DNA of 45,756 nucleotides from Cyclobacteriaceae bacterium (GTDB taxonomy: Bacteria; Bacteroidota; Bacteroidia; Cytophagales; Cyclobacteriaceae), in contig JAEUTZ010000013.1 of assembly GCA_016787725.1 (NCBI GenBank), positions 1 through 45,756 on the forward strand, in the 5' to 3' direction. This document shows positions 40,669 through 45,756 of the stretch, piece by piece; the stretch's first letter is position 1; every line of letters starts with the position of its first letter. Under the pieces are notes generated by a model. That model was not told the DNA's origin. It did not search any database and saw only the letters and a program-made list of their open reading frames with translations. The position numbers and the translations under genes were made by a program.

Positions 40669-41883
40669 ATGACTGAAGTAGAATTAAGAAAGCAGATCGA
40701 AAGAAAGGAGCTGGAACTCAATGCGTTGCTGGAAATCACACAGTCCATAAACAATAACGTACCGGAAGAATCTTTGTACAAAATTTTCAACTTCACGCTG
40801 CGATCCAACTTAAGTATCAAGAAGCTGGCACTTTTTGTATTGGATGAGATCTGGAATTGTAAAGTGAACTTTGGAACGCAGGTCAATTTTCTTAAGCATA
40901 AGCTCGATGATCGCTTCAAACTGATCAAAAATGTCCACCGCATGGAGGAGTTTGATGAGTGTGAGTTTCATGAATTTGACATGGTCATCCCGGTCTCTCA
41001 CAAATCCGATACGTTGGCATTGGTGTTTGTTGGGGGATTGCAAAATCAGGGCCATGATCGGGAAGAAGGAATCAAGTTTATTCAGGCATTGAGCAACATC
41101 ATTATTGTTGCTATTGAGAATAAGAAACTGGCCCGCAAGCAATTGGAGCAGGAAGCTTTCCGAAAGGAATTGGAAATTGCCAGTGATGTACAACAATTTT
41201 TGTTTCCCGAAAGACTGCCCTACACACCCCGGTTAAAGATGGAAGCCAGCTACCTGCCCCACGATCGGGTAGGCGGTGACTATTATGACTACATTCCCAT
41301 CAATAAAAATCAATTCTTGCTTTGTGTGGCCGATGTAAGCGGTAAAGGAATTCCCGCGGCCTTGATGATGTCTAATTTCCAGGCTTCTTTGCGCACCTTG
41401 CTTCGACAAACACCCAATCTCAAAGAAATTGTGGAAGCCCTTAATTTTCAGGTAATGGAAAACACGAAGGGCGAAAAGTTCATCACCTTTTTTGGAGCCA
41501 TCTATGACCTGAGCCTGAAAACAATGGTGTATGTCAATGCAGGACACAATGCTCCCATTTTAATGGACAAGAAAAATGGCATTCGACTCCTGGAGGAGGG
41601 TTCAACGGTATTAGGGGCAATGAATCCACTGCCCTTTATGAATGAAGGGTTTGTGACCGACCTGGATGACTTTACGCTGTTTGCTTATACCGATGGATTG
41701 ACGGAGACGGTAAATGAAGAGGGTCAGGAGTTCGGGCTCCAATCCTTGCTTGATTATTTCAAGGACAATCAAATGAAAGACATCAAAACAATTCATCAGG
41801 ATATTATTGTTTCGTTGGATGGTTTTAAAGGTCGCAACAGCTACCGCGATGATATCACCATGCTTACCTGCCGGGTGGAATGA
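40669..41883 (+). CDS. GAF-like / SpoIIE-type PP2C serine phosphatase
   Basis: A 404-residue soluble protein. Residues 1-35 form a coiled coil, and residues about 40-155 look like a GAF-type sensor fold. A linker helix (KLARKQLEQEAFRKELEIASDVQQ) leads to the PP2C_SIG/RsbU-type phosphatase domain. Metal-site motifs are present: GGDYYDY, ADVSGKGIPAALMM, NAGHNAP, YTDGLTE, and RDDITMLTCR at the end. RsbU-like phosphatases dephosphorylate STAS anti-anti-sigma factors; no STAS or kinase gene is nearby. Its stop overlaps the ATG of the polysaccharide deacetylase (ATGA), tying the two together. Confidence 0.9.
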   Translation: MTEVELRKQIERKELELNALLEITQSINNNVPEESLYKIFNFTLRSNLSIKKLALFVLDEIWNCKVNFGTQVNFLKHKLDDRFKLIKNVHRMEEFDECEFHEFDMVIPVSHKSDTLALVFVGGLQNQGHDREEGIKFIQALSNIIIVAIENKKLARKQLEQEAFRKELEIASDVQQFLFPERLPYTPRLKMEASYLPHDRVGGDYYDYIPINKNQFLLCVADVSGKGIPAALMMSNFQASLRTLLRQTPNLKEIVEALNFQVMENTKGEKFITFFGAIYDLSLKTMVYVNAGHNAPILMDKKNGIRLLEEGSTVLGAMNPLPFMNEGFVTDLDDFTLFAYTDGLTETVNEEGQEFGLQSLLDYFKDNQMKDIKTIHQDIIVSLDGFKGRNSYRDDITMLTCRVE

Positions 41884-42503
41884 GATTCCGGACGCCCTTT
41901 TTTCTTCCGGTACTTTTTGGAGGTTTAACCTGGCGCATGCCCACATCAGAGAAAGAGATTTTTCTGACGTTCGATGATGGACCCGTTCCCGATCCAACTG
42001 AATATGTGTTGAACGAATTGGAAAAGGCGCAGGCAAAAGCTACCTTTTTTTGCATAGGCGATAATGTGCGCAAGTATCCTGAAATCTTTCAAAAAGTGTT
42101 GGCTGGTGGTCACACCATCGGAAATCACACGTACAATCATTGGAAGGGTTGGAGCCACTCTACGATTGACTATCTACAGAATATTGAAAAGTGTGAGGAG
42201 CAATTCAGGCTTCACCGGGTTAACGGATGCCAGCTTTTCAGGCCGCCCTATGGTAGGATTACACCCAATCAGCTACAGGCCGTAAAAGAAAAGTATCAAG
42301 TTATTATGTGGGACGTGTTAACGCGCGACTACGCAGCATCACTATCTCCCGAGCACTGTTTGAAAGGATCTCTGGCAGCTACCCGACCAGGCTCAATTGT
42401 TGTCTTTCATGACAGTTTAAAGGCAAAGAAGAATCTTATTTTCGTCTTACCGCGATTCCTCCGGCATTTTACGGAACTAGGGTATCGTTTTTCTGCGCTT
42501 TGA
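41880..42503 (+). CDS. Polysaccharide deacetylase (NodB domain)
   Basis: A 207-residue CE4 esterase that removes N-acetyl groups from GlcNAc-type polymers. The metal site and catalysis motifs are all present: TFDDGPVPDP, HTIGNHTYNHW (H-x3-H), RPPYGR, MWDVLTRDY, and VVFHDS. No clear signal peptide: the short N-terminal stretch RTPFFLPVLFGGLTW might act as an uncleaved anchor. It is translationally coupled to the SpoIIE-type phosphatase upstream and lies 24 bases before a GT-B glycosyltransferase. Confidence 0.92.
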   Translation: MRFRTPFFLPVLFGGLTWRMPTSEKEIFLTFDDGPVPDPTEYVLNELEKAQAKATFFCIGDNVRKYPEIFQKVLAGGHTIGNHTYNHWKGWSHSTIDYLQNIEKCEEQFRLHRVNGCQLFRPPYGRITPNQLQAVKEKYQVIMWDVLTRDYAASLSPEHCLKGSLAATRPGSIVVFHDSLKAKKNLIFVLPRFLRHFTELGYRFSAL

Positions 42504-42526
42504 TTGGCATCGAATACCTTTGTGCC

Positions 42527-43597
42527 ATGCAGGAAGCTCGAGTGCATATTTTAGTTGCCATATTGGATTGGGGTCTTGGGCATGCCACTCGCAGTATTCC
42601 TATAATTCGATTGTTACAAAGAAGAAACTATAAAATTTCCATCGCTGGAAACGGTCAATCATTGAGCTTGCTGAAGCAAGAATTTCCAGATCTGATGTTT
42701 AATGAATTAATCTCATATCGAGTTACCTACCCTGCTGCGGGTTGGTTGCTTACAACGATTTTGTTTCAACTTCCAAAATTTTTGGCTGCCATCCGGAAAG
42801 AACATCAGCAGATTGAGAAAATAGTTTCTGCTCAGAAGGTTGATTTCATTATTTCAGACAATCGGTATGGTTGTTACAGTAAACGTGTGCCCAGCGTATT
42901 CATTACACATCAGTTGACAATCCTGCTACCTGCACCACTGAAAGCAATTGCTAATTATTTTAATCATCAATTCATTACTAATTTCCGCATCTGTTGGGTG
43001 CCAGATGATCCGCAACATCGCTTTTCAGGAAAGCTATCGGATTCTAAAAGGCTCACCATAACATACATAGGGATGCTTTCACGCTTTCAACCGAAGGATG
43101 AAATTGAAGACCCAGAATTGATGCTGGGCTTAATCTCAGGACCTGAAGAACAGCGTACTAATTTTGAGGTAGTTCTTACCGGTGCCTTTGCATCCTGGAC
43201 CGGGAAATCGGTGATAATCCGGGGTATTCCAAAGGGTTCTGATAAGGCACACCCCCAGATTACCTTCATTAATCACTTACCTGGTTCAGAACTCAATAGG
43301 GTGGTTCAACAGGCAGGAATTATCGTTGCACGCAGTGGGTACAGTACGGTCATGGATCTGTGTCGGTTAGGCAAGAAAAAGGTAATTTTTATTCCTACAC
43401 CCGGTCAACCTGAGCAAGAATATTTAGCTACCGAATTGGACCGGAAAAAAATTGCCTTGAGGGTAGCCCAGGACCAATTCAATTTGCCACAGGCAATTCA
43501 GGCACTGAAAACTTATACAGGTTTTGAAGCCATCAATTCTCAACCTAATTTGCTGGAAGGTGCCCTTGATGAACTTGTCCAATTGAAACAAGAATAG
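42527..43597 (+). CDS. MurG-like GT-B glycosyltransferase
   Basis: A 356-residue glycosyltransferase of the GT28-like group. The N-terminal half begins ILVAILDWGLGHATRSIPI, which resembles MurG/MJ1255-type enzymes, and contains FIISDNRYGCYS. The C-terminal half has VARSGYSTVMDLCRLGKKKVIFIPTPGQPEQE, the pattern of a UDP-GlcNAc pocket. The frame extends to a TTG at 42500 that overlaps the deacetylase, but ATG 42527 is chosen. Acceptor is unknown. It ends TAG, followed directly by TatD. Confidence 0.85.
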   Translation: MQEARVHILVAILDWGLGHATRSIPIIRLLQRRNYKISIAGNGQSLSLLKQEFPDLMFNELISYRVTYPAAGWLLTTILFQLPKFLAAIRKEHQQIEKIVSAQKVDFIISDNRYGCYSKRVPSVFITHQLTILLPAPLKAIANYFNHQFITNFRICWVPDDPQHRFSGKLSDSKRLTITYIGMLSRFQPKDEIEDPELMLGLISGPEEQRTNFEVVLTGAFASWTGKSVIIRGIPKGSDKAHPQITFINHLPGSELNRVVQQAGIIVARSGYSTVMDLCRLGKKKVIFIPTPGQPEQEYLATELDRKKIALRVAQDQFNLPQAIQALKTYTGFEAINSQPNLLEGALDELVQLKQE

Positions 43598-43602
43598 TGC
43601 TC

Positions 43603-44376
43603 ATGGATGGCTGGATCGATACACACGCCCATATTTATTTAAAGGAGTTTGATGTTGATCGGTATACCGTGTTGCAACACTGTCAAGATTTGTCCGTGTC
43701 AAGAATCTACATGCCCAACATTGATCATACCTCCATTGATGCCATGTTGGAAGTGGAATTGAAGTATCCTGACCAATGTGTGGCCATGATGGGGTTACAC
43801 CCCTGTTCGGTAAAGAAGGATTTTGAGCAGGAACTGTACCGGGTGGAAGAATGGTTGAGTAAACGAAAATTTATTGCCATCGGTGAAATGGGCACTGACC
43901 TATATTGGGATAAGACCTATTGGCCTCAACAACAAGAAGCTTTTAAGATTCAGATTGGCTGGGCTAAACACTATCAATTGCCGGTGGTGATTCATTGCCG
44001 GGAGTCCATCGAGGAAACGATTGAGCTGTTAACTCCTCTGGCAGATGAGACACTAAAAGGAGTGTTTCATTGCTTCTCCGGCACGTTGGAACAGGCCCGG
44101 AAAATTATGGATATGGGTTTCTTTCTTGGTTTTGGCGGTGTGGCCACTTTTAAAAATGGCGGAATGGATAAAGTACTTCCCGCGTTGAATCAGGAGCATC
44201 TTGTATTGGAAACCGATAGCCCATTTCTGGCCCCGGTACCGTATCGCGGAAAGCGAAACACTCCTGAATATATTCCTTTGATTGCTCAAAAAGTAGCTGA
44301 CCTTAAGCACCTATCGCTGGTGGAGTTGAAAAAAATTACCACGCATAATGCCATGCGTCTATTTAATGATTTATAA
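43603..44376 (+). CDS. TatD-family metal-dependent hydrolase
   Basis: A 257-residue TIM-barrel hydrolase. All metal ligands are seen: DTHAHIY, the glutamate in GEMGTDLYWDK, IHCRES, HCFSG, and ETDSPFLAP. TatD enzymes are 3'-5' DNA/RNA exonucleases involved in DNA repair and oxidative-damage trimming. ATG 43603 is used; a GTG at 43597 overlapping the upstream stop is an alternative. It is 3 bases before the asparaginase gene. Confidence 0.92.
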   Translation: MDGWIDTHAHIYLKEFDVDRYTVLQHCQDLSVSRIYMPNIDHTSIDAMLEVELKYPDQCVAMMGLHPCSVKKDFEQELYRVEEWLSKRKFIAIGEMGTDLYWDKTYWPQQQEAFKIQIGWAKHYQLPVVIHCRESIEETIELLTPLADETLKGVFHCFSGTLEQARKIMDMGFFLGFGGVATFKNGGMDKVLPALNQEHLVLETDSPFLAPVPYRGKRNTPEYIPLIAQKVADLKHLSLVELKKITTHNAMRLFNDL

Positions 44377-44379
44377 CCT

Positions 44380-45435
44380 ATGCATAAAAGAATAAGCATT
44401 AATACGGCACTACCCGGCAAAGCAAAATCACGGGTTATGATCATCTACACAGGCGGTACCTTCGGGATGACGTATGACGCAACAGGTGTCTTAATCCCCT
44501 TTGACTTCTCGTTAATACTGCAGCAATTGCCTGCCCTTCGAAATCTGTTTCTTGATATCACCGTAATTTCTTTTGACCAACCCATTGACTCATCCAACAT
44601 CCAGCCTGCTCATTGGAAGATGATTGGAGAGATTATTTTCGAGAATTATCAGGAACAGGACGGATTTGTCGTTTTGCATGGAACCGATACCATGTCGTTT
44701 ACTGCTTCGGCCCTCAGTTTTATGCTCCCGGGCTTAGCCAAGCCCGTGATTTTTACAGGTGCGCAATTGCCCATTTCCGAGCCTCGTTCGGATGCACGTG
44801 AAAATCTGATCACATCACTGGAAATTGCTTCGGCCAGGGAAAATGGCCAGCCATTGGTTCCTGAAGTTTGCATCTATTTTGATTACGAGTTGTTGCGTGG
44901 CAATCGCTCGAAAAAAGTTGAAAGCATGCATTTTGATGCTTTCCGTTCGGAGAATTTTCCATCCTTGGCGAAGGCAGGTGTTAAGATTGATTATAACCTC
45001 AGCGCCATCCGCAAACCTGATAAGGGTTCGTTGCGTTTGCTCACAACGTTTTGCAGCGATGTTTCAGTTCTGAAATTGTTTCCAGGTATTGAGAGTCGAA
45101 CGGTGGAGGCGATCCTTCAAACAGTAGGGTTGAAAGCCCTTATACTGGAAACCTACGGTTCTGGAAATGCGCCTTCAGCCCCGTGGTTTATTGATACCCT
45201 CACAAAAGCGATCAAAAAGGGAATTCTTATCCTTAACATTTCACAATGTCCGGGGGGTATGGTGGTTCAGGGGAAGTATGAGACCAGTAAGTTTCTGGCA
45301 GAGATCGGAGTAATAAGCGGAGGCGACATGACGCTGGAAGCGGCTGTTACAAAATTGATGCTTTTGTTAGGCGAGTTTGAGATGGATCAGGTTAAAAGAA
45401 AAATCAACCTGCCGGTTGCGGGTGAGCTAAGCTAA
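44380..45435 (+). CDS. ansA: Type I (cytoplasmic) L-asparaginase
   Basis: A 351-residue asparaginase. The first catalytic threonine lies in YTGGTFGM (residues 24-29) and the second in LHGTDTMSFTAS. The lysine partner is in GNRSKKV. There is no signal peptide, so it is the low-affinity cytoplasmic type that turns asparagine into aspartate and ammonia. It follows tatD by 3 bases. A 12-base palindrome (45433-45444) covers its stop. Confidence 0.92.
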   Translation: MHKRISINTALPGKAKSRVMIIYTGGTFGMTYDATGVLIPFDFSLILQQLPALRNLFLDITVISFDQPIDSSNIQPAHWKMIGEIIFENYQEQDGFVVLHGTDTMSFTASALSFMLPGLAKPVIFTGAQLPISEPRSDARENLITSLEIASARENGQPLVPEVCIYFDYELLRGNRSKKVESMHFDAFRSENFPSLAKAGVKIDYNLSAIRKPDKGSLRLLTTFCSDVSVLKLFPGIESRTVEAILQTVGLKALILETYGSGNAPSAPWFIDTLTKAIKKGILILNISQCPGGMVVQGKYETSKFLAEIGVISGGDMTLEAAVTKLMLLLGEFEMDQVKRKINLPVAGELS

Positions 45436-45463
45436 CAATTGTTAATTCAATTAGAAGCGTTGG

Positions 45464-45516
45464 CCGCCAAACGAAGCTATTGCGTGGAAGGTGCGGGGCC
45501 AAGCGCAGTTTGGCGG
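45464..45516. repeat. Inverted repeat with tRNA-Ser-3'-end-like sequence
   Basis: CCGCCAAAC (45464-45472) and GTTTGGCGG (45508-45516) are exact inverted copies, 35 bases apart. The minus-strand reading from 45520 gives CCTCTCCGCCA, like a serine-tRNA acceptor end, but no T-arm, anticodon or 5' half was found. No gene was seen between 45436 and 45549. Confidence 0.4.
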
Positions 45517-45549
45517 AGAGGGCGACTGACTGCGTTAAAACTTCGTCAG

Positions 45550-45756
45550 CTAAAGGATTCTCCTTGTAAGGATGGCTTTTCCTGATCCGGTTTTAAAATA
45601 TTTTTCCAGTTCCCGGGCTTTCCTTTCTGAGTTTACAGCCACGTAGGCGGTCAGTTCGAAAGGAGCAAACGCTTTAGTGGATTGAGACTTCAATTGGTTA
45701 TGTTCTTCAACTCTCCTTTCTACATCATTGGTCGAGCCAATGTAAAGGAATTGGGA
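45550..45756 (-). CDS. GIY-YIG nuclease domain protein, C-terminal part (5' truncated by window)
   Basis: The minus-strand frame is open from the window edge to the TAG at 45550-45552, giving about 68 residues. It begins SQFLYIGSTNDVERRVEEHN, which matches the second half of the GIY-YIG core, where the Tyr-Ile-Gly and the R-x3-H region are conserved. It continues AFAPFELTAYVAVNSERKA and the K-x-F-K-T-G-S-G-K-A end typical of short UPF0213/YhbQ-like proteins. These small nucleases are common in Bacteroidota and often occur in several copies. The start is outside the window. Confidence 0.85.
   Translation of the reverse strand, partial: SQFLYIGSTNDVERRVEEHNQLKSQSTKAFAPFELTAYVAVNSERKARELEKYFKTGSGKAILTRRIL

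Noticed and set aside
45505-45520. A tRNA-Ser gene on the minus strand
   Set aside because: Only an acceptor-end-like stretch is present; no T-arm, anticodon arm or 5' acceptor half could be found.
1-45756. CRISPR arrays, rRNA, replication origin
   Set aside because: No regularly spaced repeats, rRNA-like sequence or DnaA-box cluster was seen when reading both strands.

Overview
The window looks like a chromosomal stretch of a Bacteroidota bacterium, most likely Cytophagales or a relative (inference). The signs are: promoter-like elements of the Bacteroidota TTG / TAnnTTTG type; family-typical proteins (IPExxxVDY protein, head-GIN/DUF2807 protein, 800-residue FtsX-like permease, small RRM protein, propeller-type histidine kinase, PorV/PorQ-like barrel); and very compact gene packing with many ATGA, TAATG and tail-to-tail overlaps. 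No rRNA, tRNA, CRISPR array or classical insertion sequence was found. GTG or TTG starts are inferred for miaA, rnc, ruvC, an MBL hydrolase, a glycosyltransferase and the large histidine kinase.

Layout. 1-2.0 kb: end of an RND efflux permease, a strong hairpin, a membrane-anchored metallophosphoesterase and a DoxX protein. 2.1-7.2 kb: a complete trans-4-hydroxy-L-proline catabolic set on the + strand (DHDPS-family deaminase, ketoglutarate semialdehyde dehydrogenase, 4-hydroxyproline epimerase, DadA-like FAD oxidoreductase). It is interrupted between epimerase and oxidoreductase by an AT-rich cassette with inverted repeats that carries an S23/four-helix-bundle gene. 7.4-14.1 kb: an FtsX-like permease, a shattered minus-strand gene remnant, an RRM RNA-binding protein with its own promoter and terminator, an NTF2-like protein, a secreted gamma-glutamyltransferase-like enzyme and a DUF2807 protein.

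14.2-19.3 kb: an outer-membrane block. A PorV/PorQ-like barrel is translationally coupled to a secreted ComEA-type helix-hairpin-helix/beta-barrel protein, followed by a 33-residue membrane peptide. A head-to-head MORN/YwqK-like secreted protein and a one-POTRA BamA-like protein follow. 19.3-26.6 kb: core housekeeping genes lgt, nadE, rnc, fabF and acpP on the minus strand, and the divergent IPExxxVDY protein and pyruvate kinase. 26.6-30.2 kb: an NFACT/RqcH-like protein, a PhnP-like MBL hydrolase and a small unknown protein (minus), then miaA (plus).

30.2-43.6 kb: a dispersed surface-glycan region with four glycosyltransferases, a Wzx-like flippase, a methyltransferase, a UDP-GlcNAc 2-epimerase and a polysaccharide deacetylase. 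It is interleaved with a propeller histidine kinase, ruvC and a SpoIIE-type phosphatase. 43.6-45.8 kb: a TatD hydrolase, a type I asparaginase and, at the edge, a truncated GIY-YIG gene.

The best candidates for undescribed biology are the PorV-like / HHH-barrel / micropeptide trio and the S23 cassette inserted exactly up to the start codon of the hydroxyproline oxidoreductase. All product calls come from reading motifs and family resemblance; no database search was run.
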